Assembly (NCBI GenBank): GCA_016946835.1
Contig: JACVTC010000020.1
Location: 507,501 to 571,500 of the forward strand
Reading direction: 5' to 3'
Source: Neocallimastix lanati (nom. inval.)
Lineage: Eukaryota; Neocallimastigomycota; Neocallimastigomycetes; Neocallimastigales; Neocallimastigaceae
Length of the DNA: 64,000 nucleotides
In this document: positions 27,470 to 38,993 of the stretch, piece by piece
Position numbering within the stretch: position 1 is the first letter of the stretch
How the letters are laid out: every line of letters begins with the position of its first letter
Made by a program: the position numbers and the translations under genes
Notes under the pieces: generated by a model
Databases searched by the model: none
What the model was told of the DNA's origin: nothing
What the model saw: the letters and a program-made list of their open reading frames with translations, nothing else

Positions 27470-28775
27470 TTTTTAGGAATAGAAACAATAGAAGCAGAGT
27501 TCCATTCATTAGGAAAGTCACCATCCCAAATTTTATTAAAAAGTAATAACAGACACTTTGCACAATCGGAATAAGTAACCTCTTGATTAGAGTCATCCTG
27601 AGAAGAATTTCTACTCTCAGAATTAAAAAATGCTTTAAAAAATTCTGTAGGTATACCATCAGGACCAGGTGCTTTGTTATTTTTCATTGAAAGAACAGTT
27701 GAATGAATTTCTGACATGGAAATAGGTTGATTAATATCCCATGATTCCTGAGGAGTAGAAGAATTATTAAGTATTCTTTTCCAATAATTTTCATTAAGAC
27801 TGTGACCAGTTATATCAGAAGCAAGTTCTTCATAGTGTTCTGCAAAATGATTGAGTTGATCTTCTTGGGATACTAGAACATTACCTTCTTTATCTTTAAT
27901 GTATACAGGTGATTGGGAAGGAGAGTAAGAAGGTTTAGAAATTTTCTTAAGTCCAGACCAACCACGCTGGGCATCATTTTTTAAGAAACATTCGCCGATG
28001 GAATGAATCAAATTTTTAAATCTAATATTCCTAATATTTCTTTTAATACTAATGATATAATCAGAAAGAACTCTATATTCTTTTGAGAGATCACAAAATT
28101 CTTGAAGATTTGACAAATCATTACTAAGTTTAAAATTTTTAATCCTTTTATACAATAGATGTTTTTCATGTGATAATTTCTTAATATAAGTAGGACAATG
28201 GAACGCTGAACCCTGTAAATTTGTAGGAACTCTTGCATGAATGTCATCGCCTATTTTATTTGCTGTGTCAAGAAGTTTTTTAACCATTGTATTAGAGTCT
28301 AGATTATCATTATGTTCAAATTCATCCAGTAAACATGTGAATTTATTATGAGAGAAGATTGTTTCACGTTTATCCCTACAAATTCGATTAGACCACTTAA
28401 TTTGTTTATCCCGAGGGGGAGTAACAAAACCATCAGGAGATATTTTTTTACAAGAAAGAATAAGTGGTAAATGGTCAGAGATGTCATTAAAAGAGTAGCA
28501 TACAGAAGCAATATCCAGATAATTTCTTAATTTATCGTTCACTACTATAAAATCAATACAAGAATTCTTTCCACCATTAGACCAAGTAAATTGATGACCT
28601 ACCATATCCATAACAAACCATTGAGGAGAAATTCTAAGAATAAGATCTTTGAGTTGTTGCTTAGTCATGTTGAAATCACCAACAATAGCCGAAGGGTTAT
28701 TCTGATGGTTCTTGAGCCAATTAGCAAAATCAGTTTCTGCTTTTTCTCTAGAGTCTTTGTGTTTTTTTGCTAGGG
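27470..28775 (-). CDS. LINE protein, second half of endonuclease and start of RT
   Basis: This continues the endonuclease with AIVGDFNM, FTWSNGGKNSCIDFIVVND and ISDHLPLIL (catalytic SDH), then a linker and the first RT block NNKAPGPDGIPTEFFKAFF, ending at NEWNSASIVSIPKK. A run of eight A at about 27471-27478 shifts the frame; the true continuation (NNYRGISLINVGLKI) is in another frame. The same RT block is present in the copies at 10.5 and 55.0 kb. Confidence 0.85.
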
Positions 28776-29521
28776 ATGTAAATGTTCCCTAAAGAACATC
28801 TGACACCCCAAAAAGAGAATATATTTACTGAGAGTATATATCTATATTCAAAATCATCATTAATGAATTGGCAGGAGGAGTGCACACCTATATAAAGGCC
28901 CCTCATACCAGGGATTTTTTTGTCCGCACGTCTCAGTACTGTTCTATAATGATTAAGGAATGGATATGAGTTAGAAAATGAGTTAAGGAATGAACTATTA
29001 CCGACTTCTTGAAGACAAATACAAATAGGATTAAAGATTGAATTAAAATTGGTAAGTCCGTCACGTTTTTCAGAATTCCAACCATTTATGTTCCAGCTAA
29101 TACAGAGGTTGAAATATTTAGTATTCGAGAAAGGGTTAGCATACAGGAGGCTTTCAGAGATGGGGAATGAGGGTTCAGAATAATACCTGGTTCTATTATG
29201 ATTAACATTGCTAAATGTGCGTATCCTTGAAGTAATCTTCCAATTTATTCTTTTAACAGGTAAGTGCTTAGTAATCAAATAGATAACCTTCAAATAATCC
29301 GTATAATTATTATAGTTAACTCTTAGGATGAAGTAGTTTTCCATATTAATATAGTGTTTTTTAACGATTCCATGAATAACTTCATTACAATTTGATATCT
29401 TTTTGCTTAAAAATTCCCATAGTCTACTTTCAGTCCAAGATTCAAGATCATGAATGAAAATTAAAACAAATTTATCATGGTCAGGACCATAATGTCGCAG
29501 ACCTCTTCGTATAGTTAACAT
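28776..29521 (-). CDS. LINE protein, N-terminus and first half of APE endonuclease
   Basis: Starts at the ATG at 29521. Residues 1-130 form a lineage-specific N-terminus (LIFIHDLESWTESRLWEF), also found in the 53.9-kb copy. The APE-type endonuclease begins at CISWNINGWNSEKRDG and continues through ICLQEVG (metal-binding Glu) and MRGLYIGVHSS to LGNIYIPSKK. The frame is lost in an A7 tract at about 28766-28772; removing one A restores reading into the next segment (VGDFNM). Confidence 0.85.
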
Positions 29522-30240
29522 AATAAAATAAAAAACTTATCTATATTAATAAAAAGTAAATGTAATATAAAAATAAAAAATAAAATTAGTAAAAAATTAA
29601 AAAATTAAAAAAAATAAAAATTTATTGCTGTTGTCTTCTCTTTCGTGTATATTGTTTGCTAAAACTTGTTTGTTTTTCTTTCTTTTTGTGTTGACTAGTT
29701 TTTAATTAATGATTTTCAATTATAAATTCCTGTTTTATGTAAAAATTTCTGTAAAATAATCATATATAATATAAAATTTAAATGTTAATGAAATAATAGT
29801 TGTGAAAAACTATAAAAAGATTCCCATCCGTTAAATAATGTCTTAAACACAAGCTTTGGAGAGAATCAATCTCCTACATTTCCATTTTACAATAGCTACA
29901 TGAAAGTATAAAAAATACTATAGAAAAATACATATACAAAATAATGCTAAAGTAAAAAATACAATAGATTCATTACAATGATAATATGTAGAAACTACAT
30001 GATATTATTAATTATACAACTCCAATGTTACTACATATCCAGTTTAAAACAATATAAAACATCAGGTTCACTTTCTACAGTCTTCCAGTATTCCAGTTTT
30101 CACTCTTCGTACTAGAAGCCACTTTAGAAAGGATAACCATATATTATCATCAGAATCACAGAAAGCTGTAATTAGTACACCTGATATAGGTTATTCCTTT
30201 TCCATCAACCCTCCATGGACCTGGAAAAACAGTCCACTTC
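29522..30240 (-). other. LINE 5' untranslated region (probable)
   Basis: Non-coding, upstream of the LINE start codon. A 40-bp piece of it (30103-30145) recurs on the plus strand at 30900-30942, which supports its belonging to the element. The outer limit near 30240 is set by a change to simple A-rich DNA. Confidence 0.5.
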
Positions 30241-30819
30241 ATTGGGGAAATATAATATAGTAAATAATAAATAAATAATATAAAATAGTTAAGTAAGTAT
30301 TTTTCTATAAATTAAAAATTTAGAAATTACCAAAAAAAAAAAAAAAAAATTAAAATTAAAACAAAACAAAAATAATAATAATTAAAAATATAAAAATTTA
30401 AAAAAGAAAAAAAAACAAAAGGAATAAAAGAAAAAATAATAATAATTTCCTCAGTAACTTTTAAAGTAAAAAAAAAAAAAAAAGTAGTAATAATAAATTA
30501 TAATAAAAAAAATAATAAAATAAAAATAAATTAAAATAAAAAGAATAAAAATAATAAAATAAAATTAAATCATTCTTAAAAAAAAAAAAAAAAAAAGAGA
30601 AAAAAAGATAATTAATATTAATAATTAATTAAAAAAAAAAAATAATAAAAATAAATAAAACAAAATAAAAAATAATATTTAAAAAAAAAAAAAAAATTAA
30701 ATTCATTAATAATTTAAAGTGTTTTAGTTTATTATTATTATTTTTTTTAATCTTTTAATTATATAATTTATTTTTTTATTTTATAATTATATGTAATACA
30801 TAAAAATATTTTAATCTAT
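30241..30819. other. A-rich spacer
   Basis: Poly-A runs and AATAA-type simple sequence between LINE-related pieces. No gene seen. Confidence 0.6.
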
Positions 30820-30853
30820 TTAATAAAGTACTGAAAATGTATTCTCTTCCTAG

Positions 30854-30888
<35 letters not shown>

Positions 30889-30945
30889 AAAATCGACAGT
30901 TTTCCTTTCTAAAGTAGTTTCTAGTACAAAGAGAGTAAATTTATA
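30820..30945 (+). repeat. LINE 3' terminus plus poly-A, followed by a LINE 5'-UTR scrap
   Basis: 30820-30858 reads AATAAAGTACTGAAAATG then TCTTCCTAGTCT, matching the 3' end of the minus-strand LINE (CCTAGTCT followed by A). The A run is 30859-30886. Directly after it, 30900-30942 matches the LINE 5' UTR (TCTAAAGTAGTTTCTAGTAC). These are two LINE ends in head-to-tail order, too short to say more. Confidence 0.6.
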
Positions 30946-30950
30946 TTTGT

Positions 30951-31873
30951 TGAGGTTCGGGACAGCATAATAATAAATATAGAAATAAACACTAAAATAA
31001 AAAAAAATTAAAAATTAAAATATATCTTTTTTTTAAAATATTTTATTTATTTATTTAATAAAAATTATTCAATTAAAAACTAAAAATAAATTAATTTCTT
31101 TAATAAGATTATATTTTTTTCTTCAGATTATTTTTCTAAAATACAATTTTCTCATCTATTTATATTTTTTTTTTTATCGTTAGAAATGGTCAAGCCATTT
31201 CTTTAGAATATCTTAGAGTTACATGTTTGAATTGTATTTAAATTATGAATTCATAATCTATTCTATTATAATAAATAATTATTACATATTATTAAATTCT
31301 AAACTATTTATTATTAATTGTAGTGATAATATATTTTAAAAATAATTTTATTACTTTTACAGAACTATTAGTAATAGAGTATTATTTAATTTTATACTAT
31401 TTTTAAATAAAAGTATTTTAGATTATTATCTATTATTAATCTTATTATAAATAGGGTGTATTTTGGAAGGAAGTATTACTAATTTTAATGACAAGGATCA
31501 TGGATTTAAGTAAAAGATTTTTAAATCATTATTAATTATATTAATTTTTATTAATAATAAATAATCTGTATTAGTAATATTTGTAAAATAAAATTTTCTT
31601 TAATAATAAAATATTGATAGAATAAATCATATTAATAAAACTAGATATTGATAATAATATTGATATTAATAATATAGTATTAATTTTAATAATAAAGTAT
31701 TGATATTGATAAAGAATTTATATTAATAATAATAAATTTAATATTAGTAATAATTTGGCAGTAATAGAACATAAGAAAGTTCCCCAAGTAAGGAAATAAA
31801 TAATTTAATTTTAGTGGTTAAGTTATTTTTATGAAAAATAATAAAATTAACATTATTTGTTCATTCCTTAACA
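30951..31873 (-). repeat. Diverged solo LTR related to element H LTR
   Basis: The right end (TTATTTGTTCATTCCTTAACA, trimmed at 31873) and several inner blocks around 31440-31500 and 31780 resemble the 790-bp LTR of the intact element at 46.1-53.1 kb (TTATTTGTTCATTCTGTATTA). The left limit, near TGAGGTTCGGG at 30951, is tentative. No internal region is attached. Confidence 0.42.
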
Positions 31874-31877
31874 TATT

Positions 31878-32438
31878 TGGTACGTTATTTTTATATATTG
31901 TACCTTTTATATGATTTGGGGAAAGCAAGTTGTAAAACTATAAAACAATATATTCTAATAAAAGAAATAAATAAAAAAAATTATAACACAAAATTAATAA
32001 TAAATTTTTAATAAATAATAATGTGTTACTTTTAAGTCTTTATTTTATTTATAAGTTTTGTTCTTTAAATAAGTACATTTAATTTTATTATAACTTTATT
32101 ATATCTTTAAATTTATATTTTAATAATAATATTAACCAAAATATCCTAAATATTTATTCACCCGAATAAATATTTTATAATTCCTATTCTAACTATTATA
32201 TTCTTTAAAGATATTAGATTATTAAGTTCCTCCTTTGTTAATATTTTATCTTTCACTTATTTTTATACTATAATTTATCTTAATTCTTATTGGTTATCTA
32301 TTAATTAAAATTATTTTTATTAATATTATAATTTTATATACTAATTAAACCTTATACCTATTATAATAAAATAACTAAAGAATTATTTATTTTCTTATAT
32401 TTTTAATAATTTATTCTATTTTAGTGAGTAACGTACCA
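31878..32438 (-). repeat. 3' LTR of Ty3/gypsy remnant E
   Basis: 561 bp bounded by inverted termini TGGTACGTT and AACGTACCA. The polypurine tract (minus strand GTGGGGGCGTCT) abuts it at 32439-32450, as in the neighbouring elements G and H. It carries the block TATATTCTAATA shared with LTRs D, F and G, and it resembles solo LTR F. The left flank is TATT; the matching right flank is lost with the element's 5' half. Confidence 0.82.
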
Positions 32439-32477
32439 AGACGCCCCCACTTTGTCTAGACTTCGTCCCTTGAAGTC
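32439..32477 (-). promoter_or_regulatory. Polypurine tract and adjacent hairpin of element E
   Basis: The minus-strand PPT GTGGGGGCGTCT ends at the LTR. Next to it, GACTTC and GAAGTC (32459-32477) can form a 6-bp hairpin with a 7-nt loop, repeated in element G. Confidence 0.65.
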
Positions 32478-32531
32478 GTGATTTATGGATATAATGGATA
32501 AAATTAAAAAAAATGTTATTATATTCTTTAA

Positions 32532-32572
<41 letters not shown>

Positions 32573-32693
32573 TTTGAACTATATAACTATATAAATTTTT
32601 TTTTTTTTTTATATTATATATATACAATTTCATACAATAATGTACATGTATACATTACATATATGTAATTTTATATTATATTGTATATGCATA

Positions 32694-32727
<34 letters not shown>

Positions 32728-33324
32728 TAGGTAAGTAAATTGTAGAATTATGTTATATTGTTTATAAAATTTTATAAAATTATATACTTGTTTACTAATT
32801 TGATTTATATATATTCTGTCTATATATCTTTGTATATTTTAATATTATATTTTACTATTATATTTTACTATTCTATTTTACTATTCTATTTTACTATTAT
32901 ATTTTACTATTCTATTTTACTATTCTATTTTACTATTATATTTTACTATTCTATTTTACTATTCTATTTTACTATTCTATTTTACTATTCTATTTTACTA
33001 TTATATTTTACTATTCTATTTTACTATTCTATTTTACTATTATATTTTACTATTCTATTTTACTATTCTATTTTACTATTCTATTTTACTATTCTATTTT
33101 ACTATTCTATTTTACTATTCTATTTTACTATTATATTTTACTATTATTTTTTTACTATTATATTTTACTATTATATTTTACCATTATAATCTATTATTAT
33201 ATTTTTATTATATTTTATTATTTATATCTAATAAAAGAAATTACTGGATTAGAAATGTGAATTAATTTATTAAACTTTTCAACAATAGCTAAATGTTTAT
33301 TTTTGTAAGTTGAAATTCAAACGC

Positions 33325-33368
<44 letters not shown>

Positions 33369-33467
33369 TCGTTATCTATATTTTGAAGATTATATAATTG
33401 TATTATTTATCTATCTCAATAAATTTTTTTTTTACAGCGTGTTATTGTCAGGAAGTTATAGGTTGTA

Positions 33468-33514
<47 letters not shown>

Positions 33515-33705
33515 TAAAAACCATATTTATTTTATATATATTATTTTTTAATTTATAATTGATAATAAATATTAATAAATAAAAAAAAAATTCTTATGTA
33601 AATATTATTATTATTTTATCTACTTATTAAAAAAAATTTGCTATAAATATTGTTTTAATTATTTAATAATTATTGTAAATATATTTATATTATCTGATAA
33701 GTATC
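32478..33705. other. Expanded 3' non-coding region of element E
   Basis: In the intact element H, pol ends next to its PPT. Here about 1.2 kb of simple DNA separates them, including poly-T tracts (32527-32569, 33327-33367 and 33474-33510), (AT)n and the 13-bp minisatellite. No gene. Confidence 0.6.
32856..33185. repeat. 13-bp minisatellite ACTATTCTATTTT/ACTATTATATTTT
   Basis: About 25 tandem units of 13 bp, alternating a C variant (TTCTA) and an A variant (TTATA). The open frame through it is a repeat artefact. Confidence 0.9.
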
Positions 33706-35985
33706 TTAGTCTTCATTTGTGAGGTTTAGTTCCGTAAAGTATGGAATAATATTCTTCAGGTGGATATTACGTTCTGCTAGTTCACCAGTCGTTGGGTCGC
33801 ATACTGTCACTGTGTTTAATTCTCTTTTAACAATTTGTAATGGTCCTGTGAAGAATGGGTCTAGCTTCCTTCGATTAAATACTTTCACTAATACTAAATC
33901 CCCTGGTTTATAGTCACTTCTCATTCTTTTGATTTGTTTCCTTCTATCGGACCAAAGTTTGTTTGCGGTTTCAATATTTCTTATGGCTTCCTTTATCCAC
34001 TTATTATGTATCAAAAATTTTCTGAGCCAGTACTCTTCATCACTTTCCCATTCATTTTTCTTTTCAATATTAATGGATAATTCGAAAGGTTGTATATCCC
34101 TCCTTCCATACAATAATTCGAAGCTACTGTGTTTTGTAACTTCACTTTTACAAGTACGTAGTGCCCATAAAGCACTATATAAAGTCTCATCCCAATGCTT
34201 ATCTTTTTTTTCCCAGGATTCGTAGATACTTCCCAATTTCTTTGTTTCTGTTTTCAACTTCTCCATTCGAGGCTGGATGGTAAGTTGAAATATAGTGAAC
34301 ATAAACATCGTGTAGATCTAAGAATGCTTTTGTTTTATCTGCGGTGAACTGTGGACCATTGTCTGTTACCAGTATCTCAGGGATACCATGTCTTGAGAAT
34401 ACTTTCTTTAAAAAGTTTATCACGTCATCTGCTTCCGATGTTACTAATGGTTCAGCCTCTACCCATTTGGTTAAATAGTCAACTAGAACAATTATAAATC
34501 TATTACCTCTTGGAGTTTTTGGTAGGGGTCCAATTAAATCGAGTCCAACTCTTGAGAAAGGGTATCCTGGAGGAGTGGCATTATCTTCTGGAAATTGATT
34601 TAATGTTTGTGGCTTACATGTTTGGCATTTGTAACAACATCGAATATAATTATTAATATCCTTTTTCATATTTTTCCAATAATAATCTCTTTTTAGTCTG
34701 TTGTATGTTTTATATACTCCTTCATGGCCAATTTGATGAGCTTGATCAATTAATGTTAATTTTTCTTCTATGCTTTTCACTATGTACCTTAATTTATCGC
34801 CTTGTTTATAATATTCTTTGCCATCAATAATTATTATTCTTTTTTTGATATAATCTTCTATAAATTTATTAATACTATTACTATTATTATTATTATTATT
34901 ATTATTATCATTATCACTATTATCAACTTCATTATTATTGTTATATATAATATTTATTGTTTCTTTAGGTTTATCAGAAGTTTCCAATCTAGACAGGGCA
35001 TCAGCTATGACATTCTTCCTCCCCTCTTGATATTCGACTTTAACATTCAAGATGGATAATTCCGTAACCCATTTGAGATGTCTACTATTGGTAGGTTCAC
35101 GATTATTAAATATACCAACAAGCGGTTTATGGTCAGTATAAACTATAGTTATAAAAGAATTACCAGTGATAAATTGTTTAAATTTCTGAACACAATGGAA
35201 GACAGCTTTACCTTCCAGGTCAGTAATACTATAATTTTCTTCCGATTTACTTAATGATCTACTTTCATAAAAAATAGGAACCTCAAGATTATTTTTATCT
35301 CGTTGTAGAAGAACACCTCCTAGTCCATCTCTAGAAGCATCGGTACGTATAATAAATGGTTTAGAAAAATCTGGGGGAGTTAATATAGATGCTTGTATTA
35401 ATTTATTTTTTAATTCTTCAAATGCTTTAATACACTCTTCGGAAAAGTTAAATATCGAGTTCTTCTTTAAAAGGTAAAATAATGGTTTTGCTATTTGAGC
35501 AAAATTTTTAATAAATTTGCATTAATATCCTATAGCACCAAGAAAAGATTTAAGTTGTGTAGTATTTTTAGGTGGTAACCAATTAACAATTGTTTTTACT
35601 TTTTCAGGAATAGGAGAAATACCATCTGTCGAGAGCTTGTGACCAAGTAGTGAAACTTCTTTTTTAAAGAATGAACATTTTTCCAAATTAATTTTTAATC
35701 CATTGTCTTTTAGTATCTTAAAAACACGACGTAAGTGTAAAATATGTTCATTTATATCTTTAGAAAATATAACTATATCATCAATATAAATAAATACACA
35801 TTCACCGATTAATTCAAAAAATATTTTGTTCATTTCTCTCTGAAAGGTTGCTGGGGCGTTACATAAACCAAATGGCATTACTCTGAAGTTGTAATTGTCA
35901 TACATTGTGGTAAATGCAGTCTTTTCTTTATCTTCGGGAGCCATTGGGATTTGGTGGTATCCTGAAAAAAGGTCAATTATTATTT
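33706..35985 (-). pseudogene. Ty3/gypsy pol remnant E: RT, RNase H, integrase
   Basis: Reading on minus from about 35985: RT with IDLFSGYHQIPM, VMPFGLCNAPATFQREM, FIYIDDIVIFSK and LLGHKLS. At 35522 a nonsense change (GYYRKF expected, stop found) precedes RNase H (RTDASRDGLGG, YSITDLEGKAV, YTDHKPLVG). Integrase follows, with HHCC finger (HQIGHEGVYKTYNRL, CCYKCQTCK) and the D,D,E core (GLDLIGPL, VTDNGPQF, HPASNGEVEN). An A8 tract at 34203-34210 adds one base and shifts frame. The C-terminal part (PGDLVLVKVFNRRKLDPFF, then GPLQIVKREL) ends at 33706. No chromodomain. The 5' end is missing at the chimera junction. Confidence 0.88.
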
Positions 35986-38900
35986 TTGTTGCTATATCTT
36001 CAGTTTGATAATTAAATGACTGAGGTCTAAAAAGCTGACATCTTTTGCAAGTTCTAACTATGTATTTCACATCCAATATCATATTGGTCCAATAATAATC
36101 TCTTTTAAGTCGATTATATGTTTTAAATACTCCTTCGTGACCAATTTTGTGAGCACTAAGTATAAGTTTAATTCTTTCTTTTTCATTATAAATAACTTTT
36201 CTTAATTTTCCATCATCCTTAAAAAATTTTTCACCATTAATGATTACAAATTTATCTTTAAAGCTTGATAAAAGATTATTTTCGTTCATTTCAGAAGTTA
36301 TTGTTGCAACTAATTCATCATTTTTCGTTTTTAACCTTGATAATGTATCAGCGATAACATTTTTCTTTCCTGGTTCGTATAAAACTTTAACATTAAGCAT
36401 TGATAAAAGTAAGACCCATCTTGTTTGTCTTGAATTGTTTGTTTCTTTATTTTTAAATAATCCTACTAAAGGTTTGTGATCCGTGTAAAGAAGCGTAGTA
36501 TATTTGTTTCCAGAAATATATGATTTAAATTTTTGAACGCAGTAAGTCGCGGCTGTTCCTTCCAGATCCGTAATTGCATAATTTCTTTCCGCCGATTTTA
36601 AAGAGCGACTTACGAAGTGAATTGGTTTTTCATTGTTATTTTCATCTTTTTGAAGTAATACGCCACCTATTCCGTCATAGGAAGCATCAGTTCTAATAAT
36701 GAATTGTTTTTCGAAATCGGGCATAGTAAGTATTGGAGTTGAAACTAGTTTATTTTTTAATTCATTGAAACTTTCTTCTTGTTCATTTTCCCAAATAAAT
36801 TTAACTCCATTTTTTAAAAGTTTGAATAAAGGTTTTGCAATATTCGCAAAGTTGAATATAAATTTACGATAGTATCCAACTGCACCGAGAAATGATTGTA
36901 ATTGTGTGATATATAACTTTTATTTTATCTTGAATTGGAGAAATACCATTAATCGACAATGTATGTCCTAATAGTTCTACTTTTTCTTTAAAGAAATTAC
37001 ATTTTTCTAAGTTAATCATTAATTCATTTTCTTTTATAATTTCAAATACTTTTTTAAGATCTTCAACATGTTGTTCTAAGGAAGGAGAGAATATTACTAA
37101 GTCATCAATATAAACAAACATACATACACCAATAAGAGGGAAAAATATTCTGTTCATTTCTCTTTGGAAGGTACCTGGAGCATTACACAATCCAAAAGGC
37201 ATAACTAAAAATTGATAATTACCGTACATTGTCGTGAAACTTGTTTTTGGAATATCTTCTTTATTCATGGGTATTTGGTGGAATCCAGAAAATAGGTCAA
37301 TTGTTGTGAATATTTTTACTTGTTTACCAATAGAAAATAAAATTTCATCGATAAGAGGTAGCGCATAAGCGTCCTTGATTGTAACGTTATTCAATTTTCG
37401 GAAGTCAATACATAATCACCATTTTTTATTTTTCTTGAGAACTAGGATAACCGGAGAAGACCAAGGAGAGTTCGAGGGTTCGATTAATTTGTTTTTAATA
37501 AGTTTTTCTAACTCCTTTTTAAGTGCTATAGCCTGAACTTTTGAAAGTCTATAACATTTTTGTTTTATTGGTTTAGTATTCATTTCAAGTTGAATGTTAT
37601 GTGGAAGTAACTTGGTTGGTTTTAACTCATCAATTTTAGTAGCAAGAATAGAATAGAATTCATTAAAGATTTCTTTTATTTTATTTTTAAACTTATTCGG
37701 TACTCCATTAATTATTACTTCTATCATTCTATCTTTTTCGTTAATTTCTTCATTAAATAGTTTTTTTATTTTTTTATTTCCTGTTTCAAGATTTGAATTT
37801 TTTGTATTTATTTGTTCTTTTAGTATCGTATTATTTTTCTTATTATTATCTTCCTTTATAAAGCAATATAAATAGGAATTATTATTAATATCAGAGTTTG
37901 TTTCATCATATATTATTATAGATTCAGCATCATCATCATTATTATTAATAATATTTCCATTATTGCCTTTACCAAGTTTTATAATATATTCCCAAGAATC
38001 ATCTTCTTTCATTAAACATAGATTATTGTTAAGAGGATTAATGAATAAATTGTTTTCTTTAAGTGTTCTGTAGCCAATTAATATATCAAACAAATTTTGA
38101 TCATTATCAATGACTCTGAAAATATCATGTATAACTAATTTTCCAATTTTAACATTTAATAAATAAATTTCAGTGTAAACATTTTCTTTTGATAATACTT
38201 GTACAATGTTGTTCTTAACAAATCCTATAGGTTTAATTTTATTCAATTTATTTAGGAAGTTTTTTGTGATAATGTTGATACTGGCACATGTATCTAAAAA
38301 TGCTAAACCTTTAATATCATTAATAAAACATTCAACAGTTGCTACATCTTCTCTATGCATGGCAGATAGTACGATTTCTTCAGGTGATTCATTAAGAGTT
38401 TCAGGACTTTTGAGTTTTAATGCCTTAATAAAATCTGCACGAAGTTTTGGACTAACATCTAATAATTGTGGAACTGTAATATTAGCAAATTTTGAGCTTA
38501 TATCCTTACAAATATCATACTTTGGTTGTCCTTCCATAATTGTGATTTGCTTATTAAAATTAGAGTTTTTAACTTTCTTTTCAGCTAACTCGATACTTGG
38601 AAGTTTATCTTTTTCTTTGTGTTTATCCGTTTCTTTATTATTAATGTTTAAAATTTCATTTTCTCTTTGTTTTCTTGCGTTCTTTTTTGCTTTATTAATT
38701 GATGGTTGACTTATTACAGAAACATCAATTTGGTTAAGTTTTTCTGTTTCATTTGGATATATTTTGTCGATTGAAACTGCATCATCTTCGATTTCGATAT
38801 TCTCATTGTTAGTTTTTGTATTAGAATCAATTTGATTGTTTTGATTAATTGTATTATTTTCTTTATTTTTCCTTTTGTTTTTTCCATATGGTTTTTCAAT

Positions 38901-38993
38901 TAATAAATTTGTTTTTTTTCTAATAGCAGTAGCTACAATTTCTTCTTTGGTTTGATTAGTGGGTGTTTCCCTTCTCCCATTTAGAAGTTTAAA
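35986..38993 (-). pseudogene. Ty3/gypsy pol remnant D: protease, RT, RNase H, integrase finger
   Basis: The Pol frame is open from the slippery site at 38993 in the -1 frame relative to gag. The protease has FLDTCASINII (Cys where DTG/DSG is usual). RT begins at CYRLSKVQAIALKKEL; a stop at 37413-37415 replaces Arg in KKNKKWRLCIDF. RT motifs LFSGFHQIPM, VMPFGLCNAPGTFQREM and FVYIDDLVIFS follow. A small deletion near 36910 shifts frame, then RNase H (RTDASYDGIGG, YAITDLEGTAA, YTDHKPLVG) and an integrase finger (HKIGHEGVFKTYNRL, CKRCQ) end abruptly near 35985, where RT of element E starts. Confidence 0.87.
38967..38993 (-). promoter_or_regulatory. -1 ribosomal frameshift signal of element D
   Basis: Minus-strand heptamer TTTAAAC at 38993-38987 is in gag phase (CAT TTA AAC), one codon before the stop. 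After an 8-nt spacer comes GGGAGAAGGGAAACACCC, which can form a short GGG/CCC stem, weaker than in element H. The -1 frame is open for the whole of the protease. Confidence 0.75.

Larger units (their letters stand above)
25289..30240 (-). mobile_element. Near-full-length APE-type non-LTR retrotransposon (LINE)
   Basis: Minus-strand element. The 3' end is a poly-A tail (poly-T on plus, 25289-25335) preceded by TAAAGTTTATTCCTAGTCT. The coding region runs 29521 to about 25429, and a 5' UTR of roughly 700 bp reaches about 30240 (5' limit uncertain). It encodes one protein with an APE-like endonuclease, reverse transcriptase and terminal CCHC-type zinc motif; no separate ORF1 was seen. At least four small indels break the frame, so the copy is probably inactive or the assembly has A-run errors. 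Related copies lie at 8.9-11.4, 24.4-25.1, 30.8-30.9 and 53.9-55.5 kb. Confidence 0.88.

Noticed and set aside
32758-33189. 143-codon hydrophobic open frame
   Set aside because: Product of the 13-bp minisatellite; the 39-nt periodicity of the protein is the repeat period times three.
34199-34308. Overlap of two pol frames in element E as a programmed frameshift
   Set aside because: It falls in the integrase core at an A8 tract, where no relative shifts frame; a one-base slippage mutation is simpler.
38206-38709. 167-codon plus-strand open frame
   Set aside because: Antisense shadow of the protease/linker region of element D pol.
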